A stretch of 60,000 nt of DNA from contig NC_088295.1 in assembly GCF_032854445.1 (NCBI RefSeq), positions 22,495,385 to 22,555,384 on the forward strand. The letters run 5' to 3'. Position 1 is the stretch's first letter. Every line of letters begins with the position of its first letter. The position numbers and the translations under genes were made by a program. Shown in pieces: positions 1 through 12,321 of the stretch. A model generated the notes under the pieces. That model was given only the letters and a program-made list of their open reading frames with translations, searched no databases and was not told where the DNA came from. The DNA is from Liolophura sinensis (Eukaryota; Mollusca; Polyplacophora; Chitonida; Chitonidae).

Positions 1-45
1 GAAGTTTACATCATGTTGTTTTAAATTTATGTGTTCGATTTTCAG

Positions 46-237
46 ATAGAAAGAATGCCGTTCCCATTTGCCAACAAATTTTCTCCCAAGAAAACGCCAC
101 CAAGGAGAGCACAGTCACTGTCTAACTTGAACCTTGATGCTACTACATCAAAGCAAGAGTTTGGGTTAGAGCTGGGACCTGTCAAACTGAAGTTGGGCGA
201 AAGTGAAGTGGCGTTGAAGATGGAATGTGGATACAAG
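46..237 (+). CDS. CBY1: CBY1 exon with start codon
   Basis: A pyrimidine-rich acceptor ends at 45. The ATG at 55 is followed by 61 codons to a GTAAGT donor at 238. An upstream in-frame GTG at 31 belongs to the intron and is not the start. Encodes the phospho-regulated Chibby N-terminus. Confidence 0.88.
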
Positions 238-3200
238 GTAAGTTTTGTGCAGGTATTTGTGATGGACTGCAAAAAACACAAGCAAGAATAATCCAAGGTT
301 GCTCTGATGATGGCAAAAATTGTCAGTCTCAGAGCATGCTGAGCTCTATTTAAAAGGCTGATGCAGTTGCCGTTGCAGATTGTCACAGTATTGGAGACAA
401 CAATTACCCATCAAATACTTCTCCAGAGCCTGATATGTTCCTTATCTTTTTGCCTGTCAGTTTATCAAAAGCGCAACGTTGATCGGTTATTTCCTCAGCA
501 ACAAGGGTCCGAGTTTTCTTGGTTATGCTCAAAGAACTGACAAATCCCACTGTACTGACAGCCAAGACATATTTGACAAGGCTAGTTAGCTACTTCATGT
601 TTTTAAATGGAGCACGCTCTGATGTTGATTTTGGGCAATGTTCAGAGGTGTGTCGCATTAAAGCTAAAACAGGGTTCCCACTCTACCTGGAAATCAGGGA
701 AAACCTGGAAAAAATATTTCAGTTTTTCCAGTCAGGGAAAAATCAGGGATTTAAAAAAAAATGAATAAAATCAGGGAAAAATCAGGGAATTTTGTTTGCT
801 GAAGGTGTCGAGGTTGCATAATGCTGAAGTCCCCATTATACACACACACAGTCCCGTATTGTATGCTTGGTTATGGTGGCTTTTTAGTGTGGAAACTTGA
901 TCCTCTCTACATTTATTTCTTTCTTGCTTGATGGCTGTGTTGCATGAACTTTCGGGAGATTATAACCTATCAACATCTTCTAACACTAAAAGTCCAAAAG
1001 GGAGTAGCGCCCCTTGCCTCCAGAGCTGCAGCTGCTGTCTCCTGCTGCATATATGATGTAGCCTAGGCCTACATCATTGCGTAAGGAGATTGTAAGTGAA
1101 AAATACTACATGTCACAAAGCGTTAATGCCAATATGCATGGAGAATGACTTACATGTAGGTTGATTATGTTAATTATATCCCATGCTTCTGTGAAAGCAG
1201 GGCCAGGGATATTAATTTACAAGTACATGTAGGTCTGTCCATGCACCCATCATTCTTGCTACATATGTATGTCTGTCCACCCTGATTTCACACTTCTGTT
1301 TTCAAACAGTACATGCAATTTCCCAACTTATTTCATTTTGACTAAAATAGGTATCCACATTTATTTCAGGAGTCCTCACAATATGTTTGAAAACAGAAGA
1401 GTTACATGTTTTGCATATCTAATGACCCCATTCATTTTGATTGGTTCTGTGTCAAACCAAGATTGCTGAGAAGAGTGGATGCAATTTTTTTATATAGGTT
1501 GTAAATTTATTTTCTACTTTCTGATATTTGGTCTTTAAAATATGATCAGTTATTAGTGAAATGCCCAGTAGATCATTATAAAACCTGCTGAAACCACCAT
1601 GCTTGCGTATAACACTGATTGAGACACGATCCTGACCGTTCTAAAGTATAAACTTCCATTTATGTGTTTTAATCAAAGATGAAATAACAACAAGAGGATG
1701 AACTTATTTAGAATTTCATTCGTTATCTATTAGCTTGTTTACTGCTTGCTACATATGTGTTGTTATCCTGTAGTCTGTCAATCATCATGTCGTTGCAAAT
1801 TCCGTCAGGATTGGTTGCAAAAGGAAGAGTATAAAAACTGGATGAAGGAAGTTCCTCAAGATAGTAGCAAGGCCTTCTGTAAAGTCTGCAAGAAGACAAT
1901 TGATTTAAGCAACATGGGTCAGACAGCACTCACATCTCACATGAAGGGGAAAAAACATGTTCAAATTCTTTCCCTGAAATCTGGAGCAACATCCCAGCCG
2001 TCTATAAAACTGTTCTGCGCAGGCAACAATCCCTCTGATACAGTACCGTCAACGTCATCTGAACCAAGCGAAGCGAGGGATGATGACTTAGCAACAATGG
2101 ATGTTGAGACTCCTGGAAGGAATCTGATAACCTCTTACATCAGTTTTAGGGATGTCAAGAAAGTAGAGATCATATGGGCTCTGAAAACAATTATGTCTCA
2201 CTTCTCCTACAACAGTAATGCAGACATTGGGGATGTGTTTAAGGCAATGTTTCCTGACAGTAGCATAGCTAAGAACTTCAGATGTGGGCCAACAAAATTG
2301 GCATACCTTATTTGCTTTGGTATTGCTCCATACTTTATGGACAAGCTACTAAATAATGTGAGAGCAGCAGTAGGCTATGTTGTCAGCTTTCATGAATCTT
2401 TTAACTCTGTGATTAGGATGGGACAGATGGATATCATAGTCCGCTATTTCTATAATGGTAAAGTTGTCTCTCAGTACCTAGACAGTCAGTTTTTGGAGCA
2501 TGCAACAGCAAAAGATCTTCTGTCTGCATTCAAACAAGGCACATCAAACCTAAATCCAAGTAAGCTGCTACAAGTATCTATGGATGGGCCAAACGTGAAC
2601 TTCATGTTTCTAAATGACTTATTGGATGACAGGAAGAAAGAAGATCCAGATCTCCCTGGGATCCTTCAGCTTGGCAGTTGTAGTTTACATGTAATCCATG
2701 GGGCATTCACTACAGGCATCCAGAAAACTGACTGGAATTTGAAAAAACTTCTCCGCTCCTGCTAGGCGAGCAGACTTCAAAGACATCACAAAGACCGAGT
2801 TATTTGGGCTCCAGTTCTGCAGCACAAGGTGGGTGGAAGATGTTTGTGTCGCTGAGAGAGCTGTAAAGATATGGCCTAACCTGGTGACGTATGTGAAGGA
2901 AACTCAAGAAGCCCAAGCGGCAAATACCAACGGTTGCATCCTTTGTTAATCTCCAGGAATCTGTGGTGAGTGATCCACTCATCCTGGCAAAGCTAGAAGT
3001 TTTCATCTCCACAGGCAACCTTGTTCAGCCATTTCTGAAGAAATACCAGACGGACAAACCAATGGTACCATTTATTACAGAAGATCTGTGTGATATCTTG
3101 AGAAGCCTCATGGGCAGGTTCATCAAGCCATCAGTTCTAACAGAGGCCACTACATCCTACAAACTGGCATCTGTTCATGTTGATGACCAGTCAAACCTGC

Positions 3201-6200
3201 TAAACCCTGACAAAGTAGATCCAGGCTTTGCAGCAAAAAGGCATCTTGATGAAGCATTAAAATCTAATGCTGCTTCTCCCCTAGCCAAGAAGGAATTTCT
3301 TTTGGCTTGCCAGAAACTGTACCTTGCTATGACACACAAGATCTTGGAGAGATGCCCACTGAAGTATTCCTTCGTGCATTCACTCCAGGCTCTTGATCCT
3401 GATGGTTACTCACCGGCAGTCTGCTGAAGAGAAGTTCAAAAAAGTGCTAACCAAACTTGTGGACAACAAATGGCGACAAGACAGTGAATGTGACGAGATC
3501 CTACGTCAGTATAAAGAACTCCTTGGGTTAGTCCAGAGACACCACAAGTTGGAATGTGAGAACTTTGCAGTTCACACTGATCGAGTTGACGACTTTTTCA
3601 ATTCAGTGATTGACCTCCCCCACAAGCCAGAACTAAAGGAGCTGTGGGAATTGATGAAACTCCTTCTTACACTGTCTCATGGTCAAGCTGCTGTAGAACG
3701 AGGTTTTTCTATTAACAGTGACCTCCTGGCTCCAAATCTGAAGACCCAGACACTTGTGGCGCAGAGAATGATTTATGACACCCTTGCCCTTGGGGAAACT
3801 CAAGTTTCCGACTTTGAGGTTACCCCTGGGTTACTGCAGTCTTGCAGTCACGCGCATTCCAGATACATAGCTCACCTGCAGGCAGAGAAGGACGAGCATG
3901 AGAAGCAGCGCAAACTGCAAAAGAGACAAGCAGATGAAAGCAAGATGCATGATGCTAAAAAGAAACTCAAGATGTTCACTAATCTGTGATGCTGACAAAC
4001 CTGCCTTGCAGGCAGAACAGAAGAAGAACTTCTCTCTCCTAGCAAAGTCAAATGCTCTGAGACACAAAGCCAAGGAATTGGAGAGAGACATTCAGCAACA
4101 GAAGGACTTTGTTAGCAACCTATCTGCTTCTCTACATCAGGTGTAATGTGAAGATTTGTGCATGTGAAGTGACATTGTGCATGTGGACAACAAATCAATG
4201 TGTAAATACACACATGTGCTCCCAACAGCTAAAGTTTGATTCTGTGCTCACGTTTACATGTATGTTGAATTTATCAAAGTTCATGTACAATTAAGTATTG
4301 AGGTTTCCAGACACTTTCAGTTGTATACTGTGTCAAAATAAAGCAGATATTTTTCACATAATGTTCTTGCTGAAATCAGATACTTCTCAGATTATGTTCA
4401 TGCAGGCATTTGGTGAGGAGAGGATGGCTATAAGGGAAGAAGGGAGGCCATTACCTGCCTGTGAGCACACCGAAAAATACTGAATACATACAATGAATAT
4501 AGTAACATAGCTTTCTTTTGTTTCTTTATATTCTATACAACTTAGAGCTACTTATTATTTTTTTATAAGAATAATCATCGTTTTGAAAGTGAAGTGTTAT
4601 TTTCAGTATTTATGATATCACATGCTGGAAGTGGTGACACGGTGGTCCCAATCATCAGAAGATTTATTCAGGGTGATTGGATTCCTAATTCTGGGACCTA
4701 ATCCTCACTAATTACGTCCCACTCCAATAGGGATTCCGTCAATTTTTAGCACTGGAATCTGTGGTCATTTCATGAAGTGTAGTCATAAGTACATTGTAAC
4801 ATAAAAGCAATCATTATTTATCAATAATTAGAGAGAAGATTGTATCCTGGATTGATCAGGGAAAAGTCAGGGAAATATCAGGGAATTTTGTTTTTTTGAA
4901 ATAGTGGGAACCCTGTAAAAGAACTGTCTGCATTCTCAAACTGTACTTGAGAGTCTACCTGTAAATATTATCACAAAAACACTATTTAATGAAATGATGT
5001 TGCACCTGTCTTCACAAGTTGTTTATAAAGCAATTTGGCTGTGTTAACTGTCATTTATGTACATATTCTGCTTTTACTGCATGTGAAATTGATGAGAAAG
5101 CATTTTAAAATTAATGCAACCCAAGAAGCAACACTTATTAGCAAACTAGTGAAATTAACATTGTTAAAACTCGGCATGTAGGCATTGCTTGAGCTGATAT
5201 ATCATTTTGAGCAACTTATTAATTGATAAATCCTTGGGGGGAGGGGGAGGGGAGTTTCCGTGACAAGGCATGTTTACTCAGCCAATGCAGTAGCTGGAGT
5301 TCAAGTCCATCTCATGCTGGCTTCCTCTCCATACAAGGGAAGGTCAGGCAGCAAACTGCGGATGTTTGTGGGTTCCCACAGGCTCTTCCAGGTTTCCTCC
5401 CACCATACTGCTAGCCGATGTTGTATAAGTGAAATGTTCTAGAGTACAGCTTAAAACAATAATCAAATAAGTAAATAAATGCATAGGGTACATTTTAGTT
5501 TAGTCTCATTTTCTTATAAAATATGTGTAACAGTACATTTTCATTGTAAGTTTAGTCCCATTTTTTTGTAACACATGTACATTATAACATGATCTAGTGT
5601 CATTCTTCTCTTCTGACCAAGGATACATGATAAGGAATTATTCTTTCTTCAAATGAATATATGTGAGGAGAACATATTTTGTTGTGAGTGTTCCAAACTT
5701 ACATAGATAAGAAAAGCTAATGATTATGGAGACTCATGTGTCACTTTCTACATTTTACCTACATTATTTATATCTCTTTACCTTTTCACCTTAACTTTTA
5801 ACAGATCTGATGGAATTTGTCCTCCAAAAGTTGCCATCTTTAAACAAATATAAATCGTGTAGCTAGAAGAAAGCATGTTTGATATAAATCAATATGAATA
5901 AATCCTTCCATTTCCAGTTTGTCAGATATATATGTATGTCAAAGTGGTTAACTCCATAAATTTTCTAAATATCTGCATTTATAAATCTGACAGCCACATT
6001 TTCGCAGTTTATTTCGCTGGTTATTTGTATATAATGTAAGAAACAAAGGCAACAGTTCATGCAAGCATTTATAAATCGCCAGTCACTATTTACAACATAT
6101 ACAAATACTGGCAGTCATAAGCCTCAGTCTTTCAGATTTATATATCAGAGAATCTATCATAGGCTGTAGGCCCGATATATATATATGGGATAACCTATTT

Positions 6201-7733
6201 TCTGCATATCAGACTCAAATGCTAATCAGATGACACAAAATGGTGACGAAGGAAAGTTGGTGCGCCAAATCACGATTTTCATTAGCTTGAACTCGGTACT
6301 TGAAAAGTCACATTGTCAGTTGCAGTCTGTGCTGGAATTTGATGTGGTTTGACCTTGAGCTGTGAGCCCACGTGGTAACATTTCTTCGGGCAACAACTTC
6401 AGCCAAGTTTAATTGAAACTCTGGGCTTTCCAGGTAGGCCTATCTGATCAACTCAGCATAGATGAAAATTCCAACTATTTCTCGCTATTCAGGCACACAT
6501 TCAGTACCAGTAGTGTACATCACCACTTTGTGTGATCTAATTTGCACGAGGCAGATATGTGGAAGACATATTCTCTGATGTATAAATCAGGTCTACAGCC
6601 TTCAACAGATTCTCTGATGTATAAATCAGACAGACTGAAGCCTATGACTGCCAGTATTGGTATACATTGAAGAGTAGTGAGACATTACGTGTAAATGATA
6701 GATATGGAGATTACATGTATTGTGTAAACTTTCTGCTCATGTGTCCTTTCAGATTCTGATAATGGAGGATCTAGTCACAGAGATGTCATCCGGTTAAGGA
6801 AGCAGAATCAACAGATCACAGAAGAGAATAACTTGCTCAAGTTAAAAATTGAGATTTTGTTAGATATGGTATGTTTTTGTCTTTATCATGTAATTTGTTT
6901 TCATACCACAATGACCCCAAATTTGATGGAATCCACCATCCATTTTGCCTATCCACGAATGGCTGATGAAACAATCTATATGAACTTAAACTAAGCAATA
7001 TGACATCCTGTCATTTCTTTTAAGGTTTTCATAGTTTTTTTTTAATTTTTGGAAATGTTGGGGGAATGGAAAAGGGGTATTTCAGACATCCAGATTCGAG
7101 TTCATCCCATATTCAAGTCAGTTCCACATTCCTGCGATAGAATTATCCAGTTATGTTGAAACCAAGGCATCACCACATAATTGTGAAAGGTTTCACAAGC
7201 TTTTGATCTTGTTGCTGGGATTTTTGTCAAGTGAATGAAAAAAATAGACAAAGATCCCAGCAAGAGGGTCGAAAACTTGTTAAGCATTTTAAGCTTAAGC
7301 AACTGGGTCCAACTCGACCTAAGTAGGTCAACTACATCAAATGTCAGCTTTGACGTAGCAAATTGACCTGTTGCGTGTGACTGGGCAAACTTGGGGCAAA
7401 ACTATGCTTCGGTCACAGAGAAGTAGAGCGTGTATAACTCTGAGCAACTGCTGAGTCTGCAAAAACCCAGCTGCTCTACGTACCACTCAAAATTTGCATG
7501 GTGATGCTTAGCCTTCTTCATTATTTTCACTGAACTCGCATACAACTAGGATCCTAAAGCATTATATGTATATGTTTTAGGTATTAATTAAGTCATTATT
7601 CAAAGCAAACTTACATGTAGTTTATGAAGACAATTCATTTATTTTTCAGTTGGCGGAATCTACAGCAGAAGTTCATCTACAAGAGAATGAAATTACGCAG
7701 CTAAAATCCTGGATGAAGTCAGGGAGAAAGTGA
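46..7733 (+). CDS. CBY1: Chibby homologue (CBY1), spliced, 5' UTR start outside window
   Basis: Chibby is a small conserved coiled-coil protein that antagonises beta-catenin/Wnt signalling and works at the ciliary basal body (family knowledge). Visible exons are 46-237 (ATG at 55), 6753-6868 and 7650-7733 (stop TGA 7731-7733). They give about 127 residues, against about 126 in the human protein. The N-terminus has the family block FSPKKTPPRRAQSLSNL, including an R-R-A-Q-S site at the place where 14-3-3 binds the human protein. The second exon encodes the coiled coil RKQNQQITEENNLLKLKIE and the last encodes AESTAEVHLQENEI. Exon 1 ends in phase 0 at a strong GTAAGT donor, but the next exon needs one base from upstream. 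So a microexon of 3n+1 bases, a weaker donor inside GAATGTGG, or a one-base sequence error must be invoked. The first intron carries a dead hAT element. The gene converges with TOP3A. Confidence 0.9.
238..669 (+). other. CBY1 intron, 5' part
   Basis: Intronic sequence between the donor at 238 and the left end of the hAT element. I searched it for a microexon with flanking AG and GT and found none I would support. Confidence 0.5.
670..4915 (+). mobile_element. Degenerate hAT-superfamily DNA transposon in CBY1 intron
   Basis: A perfect 13-bp inverted repeat bounds the element: CAGGGTTCCCACT at 670-682 and its reverse complement at 4903-4915. Both ends carry clustered short motifs of the type ATCAGGGAA (about 690-800 and 4855-4895), typical of subterminal transposase-binding repeats, but in direct rather than inverted orientation. 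Both flanks share TAAAA (665-669 and 4916-4920), less than the 8-bp target duplication expected for hAT. Inside lies a broken BED-finger transposase. The element is 4.2 kb, so near full length, and inactive. Confidence 0.75.
1770..4146 (+). pseudogene. hAT-type transposase with BED zinc finger, broken by stops and frameshifts
   Basis: The reading frame opens with a BED-like zinc finger (KAFCKVCKKTIDLSNMG, then H-x4-H) at about 1830-1960, followed by a long catalytic-type region. Its C-terminal part matches the hAT dimerisation region in character (LMKLLLTLSHGQAAVERGF, about 3646-3705), then a lysine/glutamine-rich coiled coil. The frame is broken at least four times: a stop at 2763, a frame change near 2900 (the frame resumes upstream of 2963), another near 3415, and a last one near 3985 after which the coiled coil resumes to a stop at about 4144. 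Introns could explain one break but not all. Exact family within hAT not determined. Confidence 0.75.
4916..5260. other. CBY1 intron, featureless
   Basis: AT-rich intron between the hAT element and a SINE. Nothing recognisable. Confidence 0.4.
5260..5470 (+). mobile_element. tRNA-derived SINE fragment (+ orientation)
   Basis: Contains the Pol III B-box-like GAGTTCAAGTCC (near 5300), then CTCATGCTGGCTTCC and the body that is the reverse complement of the copies at 9.9 and 54.5 kb (GTTTCCTCCCACCATA and the following block). The only clearly + oriented copy in the window. Confidence 0.6.
6050..6710. repeat. Foldback / MITE-like inverted repeat
   Basis: The left arm at about 6100-6165 (ATACTGGCAGTCATAAGCCT and following) is the near-perfect reverse complement of the right arm at about 6606-6665 (AAGCCTATGACTGCCAGTAT). 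A weaker match extends outward by some 40 bp. The right side carries the motif ATTCTCTGATGTATAAATCAG twice (near 6570 and 6608). The spacer is about 430 bp and non-coding. It lies in the CBY1 intron just before the coiled-coil exon. No target duplication was identified. Confidence 0.55.
6753..6868 (+). CDS. CBY1: CBY1 coiled-coil exon
   Basis: Acceptor TCCTTTCAG ends at 6752 and donor GTATG starts at 6869. Read with one base from the previous exon, it gives SDNGGSSHRDVIRLRKQ followed by the leucine-rich heptads that mediate Chibby homodimerisation. Confidence 0.9.
6869..7649 (+). other. CBY1 last intron
   Basis: GT-AG intron. Nothing recognisable except low-complexity T and A runs near 7030. 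Confidence 0.5.
7650..7733 (+). CDS. CBY1: CBY1 last coding exon
   Basis: Acceptor TTATTTTTCAG ends at 7649. 27 codons plus TGA, in phase with the exon ending at 6868. Ends in a basic tail (MKSGRK), as in the family. Confidence 0.9.
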   Translation: MAESTAEVHLQENEITQLKSWMKSGRK

Positions 7734-9350
7734 ACAAAGTCTGAAAGATGTATGAACTACAACTGTTGTATATTCATGTCGACATGGAACAACTAGTGAT
7801 ACAACTGTGATATGTGAAACTCTGGATAACCAACAAAGTCATCATCAGGAATTTTGACAAATGTTTACACAAACTGTTGTATGGAAGGGAGTGTGAAAGC
7901 TTCACGACTCAAGCGATCTGTCCTGAATATCTTACTATATGAAACTCAGGTCTGCAATGTCAGAGGAACTCACAAAGTGTGCACGTGCAGAAGAAATACA
8001 TGGTAGTCACATTGTAAGTGTTTCAAGGGGATTACTGTGGTTATGCTTATATAACATATATGATACAAGCATTTGGCCAGTTTAGTGTCCAGTTTCTGTT
8101 GTTAAAATCTGATGACAATGACATATGAGTTAATATATAAGGAGACATATTGCCAACGACAAAACAAATTGTGCTGTTATTTTAGACGCTATGGACATAA
8201 AGTTGAGACTTCCAGATGTCTACTGACATGTATCTGACTTTGAGTGAACAATGAAAGATTCGGTTTTATCCAGGGTTTCCCTTCGAACATTAACTCACTC
8301 AATTCGCTATGGTTAGAATTATGGTTAGACTTTGAGTGGATTTCCCCCACTTGATGTCTAGACAACGGGAGATGTTCAGCGAACTTTGAAATGTAAGACA
8401 TGGTATTGTGTTGTAAATATGCAGCCTAAATTGTAACTTTGGTTCTGTCGTACAGACCGTCGGGAATGACAAATACTTTATAATACATTATCGATAGAAA
8501 TGAAGATCGTATTTGGCTTACAACTTGCTTTCAGTCTATTGATTACATGTGAGATCCACGAATCTTTGTGTTGCATGTTATCTCATCCGGCGGACAGTGT
8601 AGACCAGTGACAGATTTTCCCTTATGATTTTCTTAATTGACATTTTTCGCAAAGTATAGGCTCAAGGGGATTATTTAAGAGTTATGTTCAACTTATTTTT
8701 GTACTTAGCTGAACCAACTAAAAAATTCTGAATTTCTTTTGGCGGTATGGAGCCACTTACTGTAAACTTCTTAAGTCACATTTCTCGTAACTTTTTTTTT
8801 TGAAAAATATGTTGTCCTGGTTATAGTGCCATAAAGGAAGGTCATTTACGAAAAATTGATTTACGAAGCTTTGTGAAAGTCGCCCGCAAGTGTAGGGTGG
8901 AACATCACAGGGAATTGATGCAGAAAAGGTCAGTGTTTTCTAAAATTGTATCTTATGAAAAATAAGTGCATGTATGAATTTTTCATAAATGTCAGAAGTA
9001 TGTGCAGTTAAAGCTACTTGTAGACTTAGAAATTTAGAGTCAAACATTGTGTAATCTTGCATGCATATTAACACTTAACATCTAAAATGGTAGGTATAAC
9101 ATAAAGAGAAAACTTAGTACAGTAGAACTTTTGTTCGTCAACTCGGCCAGTTATTGGCACTCATCTTGCTAAAATGCTGCTACTAGCATGATGTTCCGTT
9201 CATTCATATATTGATGACGAAGAGGGTTATTGTAAACTAAAACCACTCTTACAGCTAGTTACTTAATGGGATTTGATGTACAGTCTCATCATAGGATTTG
9301 TTTTATGTGCAGAGGAGAATATCGTTAAATAAAGAATTTTTATAAATATT
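7734..9350 (+). other. CBY1: CBY1 3' UTR (inferred)
   Basis: No coding potential is seen on either strand. The first well-placed polyadenylation signal downstream of the stop is AATAAA at 9328-9333, which would give a 3' UTR of about 1.6 kb. The exact cleavage site is an inference. Confidence 0.4.
9328..9333 (+). terminator. Candidate CBY1 polyadenylation signal
   Basis: Canonical AATAAA about 1.6 kb after the CBY1 stop, followed by a T-rich stretch. Confidence 0.4.
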
Positions 9351-9597
9351 GTTTGACAAACTTTGTTGAAAAGTTTTGTTCTGGATATTACCTAAGGTTT
9401 ACGTTTGTATATTTAGTTGCTGTTTAGCATAATATTGAAGATTAATGTGATTCTTCATGACAGTTTGATTAGAGACCCTGCAGCAGGAGTTCACAATTTC
9501 AGTATTAAGAAGCCACTAAGGTCATGCCTTGTGAGATCCTTTCGAGATGGATTTGTAGATGGAGGAAACCTGGTGTAAGCCAGATAGCAGTTTTGAT

Positions 9598-9765
9598 TTT
9601 TTTATTCCTTTGATTGTTGTTTTACACCATACTCAAGAATATTTCCCTTGTATGACAGCGGCCGGAATTATGGTGGGAGAAAACCCACGACCATCCGCAG
9701 GTTGCTGGAAGACCTTCCCACTTAGGGATAGCAGTTTTGAGTTGCATCTTGGTCATAAACAGCAA
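9598..9765 (-). mobile_element. tRNA-derived SINE, truncated
   Basis: Shares TACTCAAGAATATTTC, ATTATGGTGGGAGA and CCACGACCATCCGCAGGTTG with the copies at 9.9 and 54.5 kb. The tRNA-like head (rightmost end on the + strand) is missing. Confidence 0.65.
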
Positions 9766-9899
9766 AAACAATGTGTGTAGTGAAGACGTCGATTTCCATG
9801 TGTTTTTGTTGGTCATATATGACTCGTTTAACACAAGGATACTGAGGAATCACTCAGAACTGCCATCTTGCTTACACCCAACCAACTTTGCAATTTATG

Positions 9900-10150
9900 T
9901 ATCTTATTTATTTGATTGGTGTTTTACGCCGTAATCAAGAATATTTCTTCATATGGAGGCCAGTATTATGGTGGAAGGAAACTGAGCAGAGCCTGGGGGA
10001 TACCCACGACCATCTGCAGGTTGCTGGAGGCCTTCCCTCATATGGCCTAGAGGAAACCAGCATGAGCTGGACTTCAACTCAGTGATTGCATTGGTGACAG
10101 GCTCCCGAGTCAGTGGCCTACTAACCACCTTGGCCGCAGAGGAAGGGGAG
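9900..10150 (-). mobile_element. tRNA-derived SINE, nearly full
   Basis: Runs from a TTTATTTGATTGGTGTTTTA tail to a head whose reverse complement contains a B-box-like GAGTTGAAGTCC and a degraded A-box region. One of the two best copies here. Confidence 0.7.
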
Positions 10151-12315
10151 GTCTGTTTGTGGAGTAAACCAGACTGCCCAGTGTAAGCCACCAAACTTTC
10201 CACCTACCTCACAAACCTGTCAACTAAAATCTTTCGTCAAAAAAGCAGCAAGAGGTGGACTCAGTGATGGAATTTCCTTAACCCTAGACCTTGACAATAA
10301 GCCAGTGCCTTCAACATATGCTTGGCCAGTGGGGACCCTGTCATACGATGTAGATAGCCATTTGTTTAATATGTCAACAATATCTATGTTTCCAATGAAC
10401 AAAAGTTACAGTGCCCTGAGCCAACACTACTGCCGCACTGAAGTATCATGCTACAGACATTTCTAACTGTAGCTAAACAGTCGCACCAGGTGATAAATAG
10501 TACATAGGAGTCCACATGAATGTTCAACACACATTGAAAATAAGTATGACCTGTTCAGTCTTAAACTGAACTAGTTTCGTGGAAATATAACTGTTTCTTT
10601 TGCTTTCTCACAGATACAGTGTAAGTAAAATAACACAGGTCTGGCATATTGATTGTTTCACATTCAGTCATATAAAACAAGACAAAGCTGGTATAAGTGT
10701 ATCATGTAATTGTATTTACTGATTTTCTCTTAAAAATATCATGGTAACATCTGTGAGTGTAAAATTTTCATTAAAAAGTTAACATGGGAATCTCTGTACA
10801 CTGATATACAGCGAGGAAACAGTTTTTATATGGATGACAATGCTGAAAATGACATCTATTTACATAACAGTATTTTCATATTTACAGCTCCTGTTTACAA
10901 TTAACAGTCTTGTCTGTATAATGGAAGTCCTCATGCACTCTCACACATTCTTTGATGAAAAAAGTTTCCATGTTTTTGCCTAAACTGCATGTACAGTTCT
11001 TCAAATAAGTTACACAACAGAAATACATTTCACTGTACGTGTAAGTATCTGATGTGTAAAGTGTTTGTAATGTTGTAATTTCAAAACTTTCATCTACCTT
11101 TAAAGCTATCCACTTATCCAGTAATAACAATTGATCAGTAGTACATTTTACACATGCTCACATGTGCTTTTACATGGTATAGAATCTACCGTACCTTCTC
11201 AATATTTACAAACATTCACTAATTGAGACACACTGAAAATAAGTGGGTAGATCAGAAAAGACTCCCGCAAAGCGTTCACCGTGGGTGATATTGCCATGAC
11301 AGCTGGCTCAGCTGGAGTATAGGCCTACTGTGGCCTATAAAGCCAGTCTTTCCTGAAAGCTTGTACATGGCAACTCACGATGTTATTTTTTAGTTTAATT
11401 TTAAAAAGATAGTTTACAACATATTGCCATGGGCATTTTAAGAAAAAGTTAGTAATACATGTACATTCATGTATATATGTCATTAAATTAGCTAAACCGG
11501 GCTTTAAACTTTACCATACAAATGCCATCAAAACCCACTGATATACGTACCAGACGACCTTGGGAGAATATCAAGCCCTGAGGTGTACATTTTGCTCTGA
11601 ATGGCTTTGGTAATTTCACGGAAAATATACAAACAATGTTCGCTCAGAAAACAAAGTTCAAGTGGTTAGATCTAAATGAAAAGATGACAGTCCTAATTTC
11701 CCAGTTCCCCGACGAGAATACAAACCATGTAGATTTCACATGGCACCTGCAGGTCTGGGACATGTGAGGCTCTGGAAGGTCAATTGCAGACAAAACCATA
11801 CACACCATTTGTTCAGTGTCCTAATGATTGTCTAGATTAAAGAGAACAATTGTCAAATTCCCAAGTGTATTTATCTACTAATCACTCTAAAGGTATGTTC
11901 ATAAGTTACAAATGATGCACAGTATATCACGGCCTCAGTAAATACACTGCCAGGTACCTCAACATCCATCCCTCGGAAATCTCACTCAGTTCATTCTGAC
12001 TTTACATTACACTGAAGTATCTCGACAAACTCCTCAGCTGAACCTGAGTTAGATAAAATATGCAATTTGTACATGGATTACAAAAATCAACACCCCATGC
12101 ACAATACCCACTACTGGTACTGGTTTTACAAATTACTACCAGATAACAAACTCACAAGAAGAAGCAGGATTAAAGTACAGAATTTCACTGCTTGTATGTA
12201 CCCCACTGACAATATATTTCTAAGGAGGCTTCCCAAATCATCAGCAGGCTTACAGGTACATGAAATGGCTAATGAATAAACAATTCCCTACTGTAAAAAA
12301 ACTTTTGAAGCAGGT
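10151..12315. other. Convergent intergenic region between CBY1 and TOP3A
   Basis: AT-rich, no supported coding potential on either strand. Probably contains downstream sequence of both genes. Confidence 0.4.
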
Positions 12316-12321
12316 TTTATT
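12316..12321 (-). terminator. Candidate TOP3A polyadenylation signal
   Basis: AATAAA on the minus strand about 1.1 kb beyond the TOP3A stop at 13444. The first canonical signal I noticed. Tentative. Confidence 0.3.

Noticed and set aside
4671-4700. GATTGGATTCCTAATTCTGG as the missing CBY1 exon (D-W-I-P-N-S-G resembles the family)
   Set aside because: It lies inside the hAT element, has no usable donor in phase, and meets a stop after GT.
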